A stretch of 64,000 nt of DNA, taken from the NCBI GenBank assembly GCA_023078555.1, contig CM041196.1, forward strand, positions 8,195,985 to 8,259,984, given 5' to 3'. Both the position numbers and the translations under genes were made by a program. Positions within the stretch are counted from its first letter, which is position 1. Each line of letters opens with the position of its first letter. Shown here one piece after another: positions 13,276 through 24,721 of the stretch. Under the pieces are notes generated by a model. It searched no databases and had not been told where the DNA came from. It saw only the letters and a program-made list of their open reading frames with translations. This DNA is from Ulva prolifera (taxonomy: Eukaryota > Chlorophyta > Ulvophyceae > Ulvales > Ulvaceae).

Positions 13276-13393
13276 TGAACCTGACATACATATGCTGTCA
13301 TAGACAGCGGAGGAGCTTCATGTAGAACAGGGGCAGTGCAACATGCGAGCGATACCAGGCCATCGCAGCTTGGTAGTGCTGCAAAGCTGTCAT

Positions 13394-13808
13394 AGGACAG
13401 GCTTCTTGCCACAGGGAGCAGAGGAGCTTTGCGCAGTACCAGCAGGACAATGATAGTCTGTATGAAGCTCTGAAGACCGAAGCGGAAGACTCCAGCGACC
13501 ATGACAGGCTGGCTCACACCCGGGACGGGCGGCGATGTGCCGCTTTCATAAAGCATCAGCAAAATTATCCGCTTCAGCCACCACAATCGGTGCAGATGGC
13601 AAGTGCTGATTCCAGCGGGATGTTGCCCCAGGTTCCTGATGCTCCATTGCAACAGCTGGTTTACTGCTTGCAGCAGGCGATCATCACACCACGCACTGCA
13701 GTAGCTTCCAGCAGTGTCGATCGGAGCACAGCAGTTTGCACAGCTTCAATATAGGGCCAATTGCGGACGTGCAAATGAGCTAATGCGGATGCAACAGCAG
13801 TGATGCCC
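13394..13808 (+). other. Possible unresolved plus-strand exons, Gln/acidic-rich
   Basis: Plus-strand translation gives EQRSFAQYQQDNDSLYEALK, then an open Gln/Ser-rich stretch, and, after a frame change near 13700, QQFAQLQYRANCGRANEL before a TGA. Composition looks coding and acceptor-like AGs are present, but I cannot find a start, a full exon chain or a family. Confidence 0.25.
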
Positions 13809-15277
13809 ATTTTATGGAGAGCTGTCGCGGGCGCAGCGAGGTCACCGATGATGGTCTGCGAAGTGCAATCATGTCGAAGTGTGGAGATTCAGATCACGTA
13901 GACTGACCTGGGGTCTGCCTGGAGCTGTTTCCATGGCCAGGGGGTCTTGGAGGTGTACTGGCTGGAGGATAACGCGCAGGTGCCACATCTCCCGTGAATC
14001 CACACAGCAGCTCAACGTCAAATCAAGTATGTCATTTTGACTGGCTAAGTGTGATAAGCAGCCTAGCCAGTGGGCCGGCACGAGGGCCAGCCCATTTGGG
14101 GGGTAAGAACTTCGACTCACAGAGCATATGATCCGGCACAGATCATCCGGCATCACAAACCATCCGATAAGCGATTCTGGACCGGCTATGATCTGCTTCT
14201 GATGTTCCTGCTCCAGCAAACAATTTGCTAGCGTCGGTGACGCATGGTGTGCGCGATCGCTCAACGTGTTCACACTCGTCGTGGTTTCGGTCATGCCTGC
14301 TCACCGCAAGCGAGTTCAAGCGCCCGCGATGTCTGGCAAGGCTGTTCAGACGGAAAGGCATTGTGTTTTTAGTCATAGACGATGCCATGCCAAAGAAGTA
14401 ACATGGGAGCTTGTATCGTGGTCGGCACACCAGCTGCAGCGGAGAGAACTCTTCTTTGGTGTTTCCGTCTTGGCAGACGTGAGCAGCGCAGCCGTTTTGC
14501 AGTATGCGCAACGGACCGCAGGCAAAGCGCCATGTCCGAGGTGCGGGTATCGGTGCTGGAGTTACACTTGCGCAGCATCTGATGATCGCTTGAGCTTCAA
14601 ATAATTTCGGCACAAGTCACGCAGCTGGGATGTTCGCATGCGTCACGAGCGTCCAGATGCGAACACTTGCTGCCTGACTGGTCGGGTGGCGAAGGGGACC
14701 AGCACTTGTGGTCTCGAGTGCCATTGGAGGACAACGCTTGCAACACTGCCAGGCTGGCGGAGAGCACGCACCGAGCTGGCTAGGGGATCACGAGCACAAG
14801 CATCGCTTGGTAGGGAAAGTTTGGCACTAGCATTTCGTCTGGAGGGGTATACAGCTACTGCTTGCATCCTTCATCACCTTGCGATCATCCTGCAGCTGGA
14901 AACAGTTAGCAAGCCATCCTTATACATCTCTTCGTCACCAGCGGCAGCATGTTTCTGCAAGCCACATTTTCCAGTCGCTGCACGATTCGCGTGGGCCAGC
15001 CAACCGACAGAGCAAGGGTGCGTCACACATCAGCGTTGCAAGGCGCACGCACACACCGGAGGCAATTCGTGACACAATTTCACACTGGAAGTCAAAATCA
15101 TGTGAAGAAACTTGGTATACGTATTCGTGGCACTGCTTCGTCTTCGAGGAAGAGAGGCATGCCTGTATGCGTGGCCCACAGCACACATCGCTGCTGCAGT
15201 GCGTGGCACGAATTGCGCGAAATGACGTCAGCAGCATGTCGCATTTCTAATTAGTCTCTGCGTATCACGTCCCGCTG
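13809..15277. other. Intergenic region upstream of the carotenoid dioxygenase
   Basis: Open frames of 70 to 156 codons occur on both strands, for example around 14143-14613, but none shows a convincing motif or splice pattern. It should contain the promoter of the dioxygenase gene. Confidence 0.4.
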
Positions 15278-18200
15278 ATGTGTCAGCTCTGCGGTGGCGT
15301 CGAGCGGTCACCACCGGTGTATGCATCTGACCTGGCCAATGTGCAGACAACACCCAAGCCAGCCAGCCGCGCCTCAGCTGCGCAAGCGGCCTCGCCCTCA
15401 GCAGCTCCTGCACTTCAGCAGGCCTCGACATCCGAGCCATTCACGGTCGATGCCCGCGAAACCATGTTCATGGACGAGGCCGACGAGCAGGTCTGCCCAC
15501 TCAAAGTGACCAGCACCCAGTCTCTTGACAGCCGCATGCCACTGACCTGCCAGCGTGGATCTGCCAGCGTGGCTACAGGTTTGGCCAAGCCGACCCCATC
15601 TCACTGTTACAGGTCGGCCTCGTGGAGCTGGAAGTGGAGGGCACCGTTCCCAAGTGGCTTCAGGGTGACCTGTACCGAACAGGCCCGGGCATCACCCGAG
15701 GCTACACCCACTTCTTCGACGGCCTCGCCATGCTCGTCAACTTCCGCTTCGACGGCGGCCGCGTCTCCTGGCAGCAGCGGTTTGTGCAGTCCGAGGATTA
15801 CGCGCAGTACCGCGCCGCAGGCGCCCCCCAGTTCCCCGCATTTGGGTTCAGCCCCGGGCCCATCCAGTCCATCAAGAAGGCGATGATTGACCAGCTCGGC
15901 CTCGGCACAGGCGCGCATCACCCACGCCACACACCACGCTACACACCACGCCACACACCACGCCACACACCACGCTACACACCACGCTACACACCACGCC
16001 ACACACCACGCTACACACCACACCACACACCACGCTACACACCACGTGCGCTCTGGCCTTTGCGCTGAATGCAGCTGTGCGAATGGCCCGGACCGGCCGA
16101 AAAGCGTCTACCCGCGCAGCCCTCGGCATGGCGTGGGCCACCCCATGTGGATGCATGCACGTGCTGTGGCCCGGCCATGCTTCAGGGGGAAGACCGCCTG
16201 CGGCTGCATGCAGGCGTCACGGACAACGCGGCGGTCGCGTTCCACCCTGGCCGGGTGCCCTCGGAGGGCATCGCGATGACGGAGGCGCGCAACGGCACGA
16301 TACGCATCTCGCGCGCGGACCTCGGCACCGCCGGCCGCATCCCCCTGGACGACGCGCCGTGCATCAAGGGCGCCCTGCAGACGGCTCATGCGGCGCGCAT
16401 CCCCAGCGGCGAAATCGTCAACCTCCACCCGGACGTGCCCTCCGGCACCATCCAGGTCCGCCGCACCACCCACCCCCAGTGTCCTGGTTGGTCTCGGACT
16501 CAGCCCCGTCGTGTCTCACCACGGCTATGGCGGCGGTATGCCCGACTCGTAGAAGTGACCTGTCCAGATCGCAGGCTTGGTTTGCATGAATGGACCCGTG
16601 AGCCCCGGGTGGGGCGGGTGGGGGCCACCACGTCCGGGGTCGACTGCGGGCTTACGTGTCTCACGGACACACCGAGCTAGCATCCCTCTGCCGTGCTGCC
16701 GCACAGCACCCGCAACGCTGCACCCGTTGGTGCGGCCGTGCGGCAGCCCAACGCAGCCCGCATGTTCCACAGCCTCCTGCCGTTCTGCTAACCGCTCTAC
16801 TGATGGTCGGCGCAGCGCAGGTGGTGGCGGCGCGCACGCATGAGGATGGCACTGCGACGTCCCGGGTGCTGTACGAGCTCAAGTCCGCGCACGGCTCCGA
16901 CGTCAGCTGGATGCATGACCTGGCCGTCACCGACCAGCACCTCGTGCTCGTCGAACAGCCGCTCGTGTACAGCCTCAAGGTGCGCCCCCCCGGCCCTTCC
17001 TCCCTCCCGCGGAGCTCTCGCGCACGTTCGGCACGCATGAGAGCGGCCTGAACGTGCGCTGACTGAGTCCGGGCGTGCTGTGGCAACGTCGCTGATGCGT
17101 GCCTGCTTGCTACGCTCCGTGACGCCGATGGCGCGCCACCGCTGTGGCGGGGTGGCCGGCGCGGCTGACGGCGCACGCGTGCAGGCGCTGCTGGGCTTTG
17201 GCGGGCAGCACGCCGTGTTTGACTGGAAGCCCGAGCTCGGGACGTCGGTGCGGGTGCTGGCGCTCGACGGCTCCGGCGTCGTGCGGCAGTTCTCGATGCC
17301 GCCGTGGTTCAGCTACCACTTTGTCAACGCGTTCGAGACCGACGACGCGGCGCTCGGCCGCTGCGTCGGCATCGACGTCCCGATGGCCACCGACGCGACC
17401 AGCATCGACAGCCTCTACCTGTCCGAGATGCGGGACCGCAGCAACGACATCCCCCCCATCCAGCTCAAGTGCGTCCTCTCCCCCCCTCCCCCCCCCTCTC
17501 ACACGCCACGCAGCGGGCTGCACAGGCATGGCGCACATGCGTAGAGCTTTGCACGCGCTCAGCCACACGCTCACACCATGTGGCGGGATGGCATCTGGAC
17601 GCCGGGGCGTGAGCCCCGCGGGCTGCGTGTGCCGCGTGCTTGCCGCGATGCGGCTACTCGGGGTTCTGGGCGTGACCATGCGCTGTGCGTGCAGGCGGAT
17701 CCTGCTGCCGATGGAGGGCTCCGCGAGCGAGGCGGTCGTGCGCGACCTCGTGACGGACCATGCATCATACGGCTCGTACGCGGAGCTGCCGTGCGTCAGC
17801 CCCCTCGCGGAGCGTGATGCCGCGTACCGCTTCTTCTACGCTGGCATCGTCGAGCGGCCGAGCCCATGCATCAACGCGGTGAGCCGCACCTCGCCCCCCT
17901 CTGCTATTTCGCAGCCGCACCTGTCTGGAGTGGCAGATGCCGGCAACCTGCACTCCATCCGGCACGAGTGCCGATATGCTGCAGTGCCACCTCTCGGCAG
18001 TGCAACACTGTTGGCAGACGCCTCGGCAGTGTGCCCCGGCTGCAGCGCGTCTGAGTGTGTGTTGACAGGGGCGTGGCTGACGCGGCGCATGCGTGCAGAC
18101 GGCGAAGTTTGACATCGAGAGCGGCGCGGTCGCCGCCACGTGGCGGCCGGAGGGCGGCGCGCCGATGTGCGAGCCCAAGATGGTGCCGCGGCCGGGCGCG

Positions 18201-18365
18201 GAGCGCGAGGACGACGGCGTGCTGCTGCAGCCGGCGGTCGATGGCGACGGCCGCTGCTTCGTCGCCGTGCTGGACGCCGCCGACCTGGCCGAGCTCGGCC
18301 GTGCGTACACCCCCGCGCCATTCCCCTCGGGCTTCCACTCGACGTTCCTCGAGCCGGAGCCGTGA
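15278..18365 (+). CDS. Carotenoid cleavage dioxygenase
   Basis: Seven exons keep frame to 548 residues: 15278-15490, 15613-15910, 16214-16455, 16821-16979, 17185-17468, 17695-17878, 18099-18365. Carotenoid oxygenases are non-heme iron enzymes that split carotenoid double bonds. The family opening is clear (WLQGDLYRTGPG, then GYTHFFDG). All four iron-binding histidines have good candidates: H229 (QTAHAA), H283 (WMHDLAVT), H349 (YHFVNAFE) and H540 (SGFHSTF). The general look is closest to CCD8-like enzymes, but subfamily and substrate need a tree. Intron 2 has a GC donor (15911) needed to keep frame, followed by a 12-bp minisatellite. An in-frame stop lies upstream of ATG 15278. The first 70 residues look unconserved and not obviously like a transit peptide. 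Confidence 0.9.
15926..16047. repeat. 12-bp minisatellite inside the dioxygenase intron 2
   Basis: About ten near-perfect copies of CGCYACACACCA follow the GC donor of intron 2 almost directly. Y alternates irregularly between C and T. The length is a multiple of three, so it reads open in several frames (HATH or CSVV repeats), but it lies between coding exons. Confidence 0.85.
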
Positions 18366-19657
18366 GCTGCGCGGGCGCTGGCCGCGATCACCGTTGCGGT
18401 CGGTCGCTCGAATGATATGTTGCGCCTCTGTGGTCCGCCGGGGGCTGGTTGTACAGAATGGACGGAGCGTGGTGCTCGGTCGCTACAGCTTACCTGTATC
18501 TTTGCGGGGGAGGGCAGTCGCAGGTAGGTGGTGCTGTGGGTTGCTAAAGACGACCTTTGACAGCCACATGTATGGGAGCGTAGGCTTTGGGCGGGTGGAC
18601 GGGAGTGTGTGGCGCAGGCACGCAAGCAGCCAGCACATCATCTGCAGCATCCGGCTGCCTGGCTGCGTGCTGCCTGGTTGCTGAGCAGCCCGTGGTAGCA
18701 TTTACAAGGTCTGGCGTCAGCCTGGCGAGGCTGCCCTGCACCGCACGCGAGGCCGAGAGCCCAGTCGCAGCTGCTCATGCATTGGTGCCTCTCCACGCCC
18801 GTGGGTGTAACATACGATGGCCTGGACTGTGCTGCTGTCAGGCACAATGAATTGCCAGGCTGTCGCCAATTTACCCGTGGGACATCACTGGTGTGTCAAT
18901 CACGAATGATCACTGGATGTCAGGACAAGAGCTCTCCAGCCACTCGGAGCTCAAGCACGTCCCACGGTTTCCGGTCGAGTGGATCAGTCACAACGCGCAC
19001 AGCAGTGAGCCCTGGCATAGCTGAAACCCTGCATCCGAAGTGGTGTGTCATCTCTCATGCCAGTCATCACAATCAGCTGCCTCTGCTCATGACACCCGCC
19101 GGTGCGTGTGCGGCCTTGGAAATGCAGACGAGCCCCTGCACAACAGTGCTCCTGCACTCCGCGGATGTGCATGCACACACCCCACGGCCATGCACAGAGT
19201 GTGCCTCCAGGCTGGCCACGCGGAGGAGCACGCATCCCCTGCACCCTCTACCTTGCAGCGTTCCCCACACGCGGCACATGCTGTAAGGGTGCGGGCGGTA
19301 CGGCCTCCACATGTGAGGCCGCCGAGCTCTGCTCACGCCGCTGCGCGCACTGGTGCCTTCATACCGAGCTTGCTCTTTGCCGTGACGGCCGCAACGCCTG
19401 CGGCTTGTGGAAACTAGGTAGTCTCAAAACCAGTACATATCCGTATGGGTACAAGCAGTGCTGTACTGTGGCAGGACGATCACTGACGCAACCCCCACGC
19501 GCATCCCCTGATGCTGTTCCGTGTCTCTGATACAGCAGGCCGTGCCCGTTTGCAGCGGCACAGCCGGGCGGCCGCTCCGCTTTACACACCACATACAAAG
19601 AGTTACACGCATGGCTACCGCCAGGGGCCCTTGCAGCCAGCCTGATGCCGCCACGGC
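18366..19657. other. Intergenic region between convergent genes
   Basis: Lies between the stops of the dioxygenase (+) and NOP14 (-). On the minus strand two TGTAA motifs (19607-19603 and 19586-19582) lie 51 to 76 bases past the NOP14 stop and likely form its poly(A) signal. No other feature is visible. Confidence 0.55.
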
Positions 19658-22600
19658 CTACTTCTGCTTCTTCTTGTGGGGGTTCATGCCTCCCTGGCCG
19701 CCGCTCTTGAAGTCGGCCTCCTGCTGCTCCAGGAAGGCCATCGCGCGCTTCGCGCTCTTGTCGCGCGCCGTCGCCTTGCGGTCCTTCTCCTTGCGCCGCA
19801 CCTCGCCCATGAACGCCGCGTCCCGCGACAGCTCCCGCTTGAGCGCTGCAAACACCGCGAGCGTGGCGTGAGGGTGCAGTCGGGGCGCCAGGTGCGGCCA
19901 CAGCGGCATGCTCTGCTCACGGCCGACGGTGCAGGGATTATCGGCGGCGCGCGATGCGTGCGCAGCCCTCGCAGGCGCCGCCATGCGTGATGTGACATAA
20001 ACAGGACACTGATGCAGCGGTCGACACGCCCAGCGCGCACGGCTGCAGCCCGCATGTCAGGCTGAGCGCGACGTACAAAACAAGCGTGGCAGCAGGTGCA
20101 TGGAAAATGGGGGGTGGCGCACAGCGATTCTCCTTGGCCGCGAGGCGCTTGTACTCGCGGTAGTCAGCGCGCTCGCGGTCAGGGTCGTAGTCCCGCCGCT
20201 TGTCAAAGTCGACCTCGAACTTGGGGTTCAGCAGCCGCTGCGGCGCCTTCTTGGTGAGCGCCGCACACGTCATCGGCCGCCGAGCCGCGATCGTGGCCGC
20301 CACCGCCGCGGCGGCCTCTTCCGCCACCTCCCTCGCCGCGTGTCGCAGCGCGCGCGACGCGTCGCCGTGCGCCGCAAGTGCCGCGAGCGCGCGCTGCACC
20401 GGCCCCATGCATGCCTCGAGCGCCGGCGCGGCGTGTGCCTTGATCGTCACGAGCTGCTGCCGCACAATCTCCAGCACGGAGGCGAGGCAGGCGGCGCGCA
20501 GCGCAGGCGACGTGGCCTCACGCGACGTCGGGGCCATCGCGAGCACCCCCCAGAAGCTCAGTGGCTTCGGGGCCCCCTTGTCGGCCTCTCGCGCGCCAGC
20601 CAGCCAGCCCTGGCTCAGTTGCGTGTGCCCGAGGCACAGCTTCGCCCTGCAGCGCAGGCGGCCTTTGCACCTTCTGGGCAGCCGCTCCGCCTCAGGCTGC
20701 CGTGGGGCGCCAGAATTGCACACGGCCCAGGAAGCAGGGGCTGACTCCTTCGAGCGCCATCGCACACGCACTGGCATATACACCTGTCAAGGTGCCCATC
20801 TGCATGGCTATGCAACTCGTTCATGCATACATGCAGGGCCTCAACGCAGCGCTGGCACACGCTCAGGTCTCTGCTGGCTTTGCCGGCAGCTCAGGCAACG
20901 GCGCACACACACGGCGGTGCAGGGTGCAGGGTGCAACGCGAGGGGCCGCACTCGTCGACGCGGTGCTCGGCCTTCACGGCGCTGTGCAGCATCGCCTCGC
21001 AGAACGGCAGCACCTCCGCGGCAAAGCGCCCGGTGGCCTTGCCGAGGTCGCAGAGCATCGAGGCGACGAGCACGCCGGTAGCCACGTCATGCAGGCGCGC
21101 GGGAGGGCAGTGGGAGAGCAGGAAGCCCAGCACGAGGGCCTGCGGCACGCCGACGGGATGCTTGGGGTCCCCCGAGCGGAACATGACGCCGAAGAGGCGC
21201 AGCAGCAGCAGGCCGCGCGGCCCCGGCCACCCCGGCCGCCCCTCCCTGCACGGCAGTCGCACCCGCTTGGGGGTTTGTGTCCCGGCAACCCTGATGCACA
21301 CACGGCTGCACGCCTCGTGCACGGCCAGCACAGGGTGAACGGGGCGGTGACAGATGAGCGGGTTGTCCAGTGCATGCATTGCTGCGATGAGGCAGGAGTG
21401 CGCGCTCGGCGCATGGCTACAGGGGGTCGGGGAGCGCACTCTTCGAGCGCGTCGTGGGCGGTATCAAACATCGCGCGCAGGTGCGTGCGCGCGTGCATGG
21501 CCGCGTACAGCGGCACCTCGGCCGCGATCGCCGTCAGCGCCGGCACCAGGCCCTCGACCTCGCGCCGCCGCGGCGGCCGCGCCCCCGCGGCCGCGGCAAA
21601 GTGGCCCATTGCGACGCCGTAGAACGCCTGCAGGCCGACGCGGTGGTCCGCGTTGAGCGCGGCCGCGTTGGCGCTGCGGATGCGGTCCACCAGCGCCCCG
21701 ACCGCGCGCCCGGGCAGCCCTGCCGCCATCTCCGCCAGCTCCGCGGCGGCCTGCGGCACGCGGGGGGCCTGCGGCAGCTGCGCCAGCGCCGCCTCCTCCT
21801 CCGCTGCGGCCGCCGCCGCGTCCCGCTCCGCCACCTCAGCGCGCCTCTCCGCGTTCCTCGCTTCCCCACTTCCCGCAGCTGCGGCGGCCTCGCCCCGCTG
21901 CTGCGCGTCCCGTTTCCCCGCCTTTCCACCCGCGCCGCCCGCCGCCGAGGCGTCGCGACCCTCTCCACGCTTCATCGCGATCGCCTGCTTCAGCAGCTCC
22001 AGCAAGTCGTCATCACTGGAGCCGTCGCTGTCCCCGCCGTCACCCTCCGCGCCCGCGGGCAGCCCTGCGGCGCGCTGCGCGGCGTCCATCTGCGCTGCGA
22101 GAGCCGCCTGCTCCTCCGCATCCATCGACCCCGCATCCGAGCCGTCCACGTCCGTGTCACCACCACTGCCCCCCTCGGACCCCTCCTCTGCCGCCGTGTC
22201 CTCCCCGTCGGACCCCTCCTCTTGCGCCGACTCACCCCCCTTAGAGCCCTCCTCCCCTGACTGCATACCCGCTTCCTCGCTCTGTTCGCCGCTGCCCGCC
22301 TCGCTGCCGCCGCCGCGCTCCTCCAGGTCACGAAGGCTCTGCACTGTCGGCTTGCCGCCATGCTTCAGGAGGAGCTCCGCTGTGAGCGCCCGCAGGCCCT
22401 TCTGCAGCGGGTCGTCCCCCGCGGCGCGCGCCCCGCGCCGCAGCGAGGCCGCGCCGCCGAGGTCCTCCGGCAGGCCCTCTTCGGACCCCTGCGCGTCGCT
22501 CCCGCCGCCGCCGTCGTCGTCGCCGCCGCCGTCCTCCGAACTGCCCAAGTCGAAATCGTCCTCCGCCTCCGCGCCAGAGCCGCCCCCGGCTGCCTCCGCC

Positions 22601-24236
22601 GCGTCCTCCTCCTGCCGCCTCTGCAGCCCCCCACACAGTCAGCACGGCACGGCCCGCACAGATTGTAAGGCCATGGCACAGCCTTTCTACTCTGGGAGCA
22701 TGCAAAACGGCGCCGTGATGGGTTAAGGCCGTGCTACGCGCTCAGGGCCACTTACACGCATTCCAACTCGACACGCGTTCGTGGCACAGCCCTGCTACAT
22801 GGCAAGTGTGAAGAAGACACAGCTACACGACAGGAGGGTCCGCACCTCGAGCTCAGCGCGTGCACGTCGCGCCGCATAGCCCCCGGCCGGCGCCCCTGCA
22901 TCCTCCCCGCCATCATCCGCAGCCGCTGCCGCCGCAGCCGCCTCCCGCTCCTCCTGCGTCGGCTCGCGGTCCGCAGCCCGCGCGCGCGCCCCGCCGACCG
23001 CCTCAATGCGCATCTCATCGTACGCTGAGTCATCGTCCACGGCCTTGGCGCCGATACCGTCCTTGTGCCGCTCCCCCGGGGCCTTCCAGAGGCTCTTCAT
23101 GGCCCTCCCCTGCAAACGCACCACCATCGCTCCGCCACACGCGCCCCGGTCTCCTCAGCCTCGACCAGGCCTTGCAAATCGGCAGGAAGCAGCACCCTCC
23201 CGCTCACCACCGCCACCCATGCAGCAGGCGGCACTCTTCCTGCCCCAGCTGCGCTGCACGGGGCATACGCTGCTTGCCACCAAGCTGATGTGCGCGCTGA
23301 GCATGCTGTGCCGCACCTGCAGCAGCGCCGCGAAGCGCTCGTCGACGGCGTCGCGGAGGTCCTCGTCCTCCTCCGTGCGCATGCGCTTCGCGGCGCGTGC
23401 CGCCTTGCTCACCGCCATGACCTCCGCCATGACCTCGCGCTTCGTGCGGCGGTCCGCGCCGGCGTCGGCGCCGCCGCCGAAGTGCGCTGCGGCCACGACC
23501 CGCGCGTCCCCGACCTCGTAGCCGCCGTCGCCGTCGTCCTCATCTGCCTCCGGCACCGCATCCTTCAGGTCGTCCAGCGTCGACAGCGGGTTACCCAGGT
23601 GCGTCAAACTGCCAAAGTTTGCGTTATCTGATTCTGGGAGAGTAAATTTGCCTGCAAGCGCAGTGGCACTGGTTGGTATCAGGGCGTGTGGCTGAGGCTG
23701 TGTGACTGAGGCGGGGAGGTTGAGGGCACACTGTTTCGCGTCCGCTGAAGGCGCTCTCGTTGAAAGCGAGCGATGGCCTTCTCCTCTTCAGTCAGCTGCT
23801 CGTCGTACTCTGCGCGGCAGGAGCTCGTGAAGGATCGCTCCGGTCGTGAGGTTTCGCAGGAGTGCAGTTGGCAGCAAGTGGCAGTGAGTGCAGGCGTGGC
23901 AGAGGTAGCGCACCGCCGATGCGTCGGTCAACGAACGCATTCGCCTTCTTCAGCTGCTTGTACTCCACCAGGAGCGTCTTCTTGCGCTGCAGGGCACGGG
24001 GCGTCAGCCGTTGAGCAGTGGCGTATGTGTCCAAATTGCAGCGCACAGATCCACACCTTGTCTATGGCTTCACTGCGAGCCTTGTTGATGTTTTTCGCCG
24101 CTGAAAGATTCTTCCTTCCGATGATGTTGAATTTCTGTTTCCCATGGCCTTTCTCGAACGGATTCGGCTCGGCTTCCTTGCGTGCGTGCCTGCCGGCAGC
24201 TGCAAATGGGGCCTTGCGCTTAGCCGACTTGGCCAT
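19658..24236 (-). CDS. NOP14: Nucleolar protein 14 (SSU processome)
   Basis: Nine exons join in frame to 1038 residues: 24236-24057, 23986-23914, 23809-23732, 23651-23317, 23109-22846, 22620-21440, 21245-20952, 20646-20123, 19845-19658. NOP14/UTP2 is needed in the nucleolus for 18S rRNA processing and 40S assembly. Recognisable parts: NPFEKGHGKQKFNIIGRK near the start, then KKTLLVEYKQLKKANAFVDR with RIGEYDEQL across the splice, AAAHFGGG, and the C-terminal REYKRLAAKENRSLKRELSR with a basic HKKKQK end. Exon 6 (393 codons) holds an acidic Ser/Glu/Asp/Gly-rich stretch followed by the helical core (LVDRIRSANAAAL). The acceptor of exon 8 was chosen for frame; alternatives exist. Typical family length is about 850 to 1000. 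Confidence 0.92.
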
Positions 24237-24678
24237 ATTGAGCGAAGAAGCCTTGAAGGGACTCAGTCGTTGATGAACGTCTCCTAGCGTGCGCACTACA
24301 CTCACGTCAGCATGAAACCGACGCCGTTCGCGACCTCAGGCTTGCTACACGACGGGGCCTCTTCAGCGAGATGAATCTCAACATACAATGCGGATAGCAT
24401 CTCACGTGGCATGTACCACTGGCCTGCGATGGGCATCTCTTGTGTTGCCCTCACATCAGAATCCTCTACGCAGCCAACTCAGCGCGACATGCCGGCACAG
24501 CGGCCGCTCCGCTGGCCACTTTCGATTTCAACGACGCGGTCAACAACTTCAGACAACAAAGCAGTGAGCAGTGTACAAATACATATACAGCTCGCAGCCC
24601 CGGCCCGAGTTCTCTGCTGAGATTGGAAAGTTGCCCTTGCCCATATAATCGGTTGCTCTGCACTTTATAGGCGATGAG
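24237..24678. promoter_or_regulatory. Divergent promoter region between NOP14 and the FHA-PP2C gene
   Basis: About 440 bases separate the two start codons, so both promoters must share or abut here. Low-GC stretches such as CATATAATCGG at about 24640 and CTTTATAG just before the phosphatase start are TATA-like, but their use is inference. Confidence 0.5.
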
Positions 24679-24721
24679 ATGGGTGTACGACCTGCGGTGC
24701 TCGGGCTCGCAGCCGTCCTAG
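24674..24721 (+). promoter_or_regulatory. Overlapping upstream ORF at the phosphatase start
   Basis: An ATG at 24674 in another frame opens 15 codons ending in TAG at 24719-24721 and overlaps the chosen phosphatase ATG at 24679. If it lies in the mRNA it would compete for initiation. Confidence 0.4.

Noticed and set aside
15887-16279. HATHHATH- and CSVVCSVV-type repeat proteins
   Set aside because: They are translations of the 12-bp minisatellite inside an intron whose flanking exons join in frame without it.
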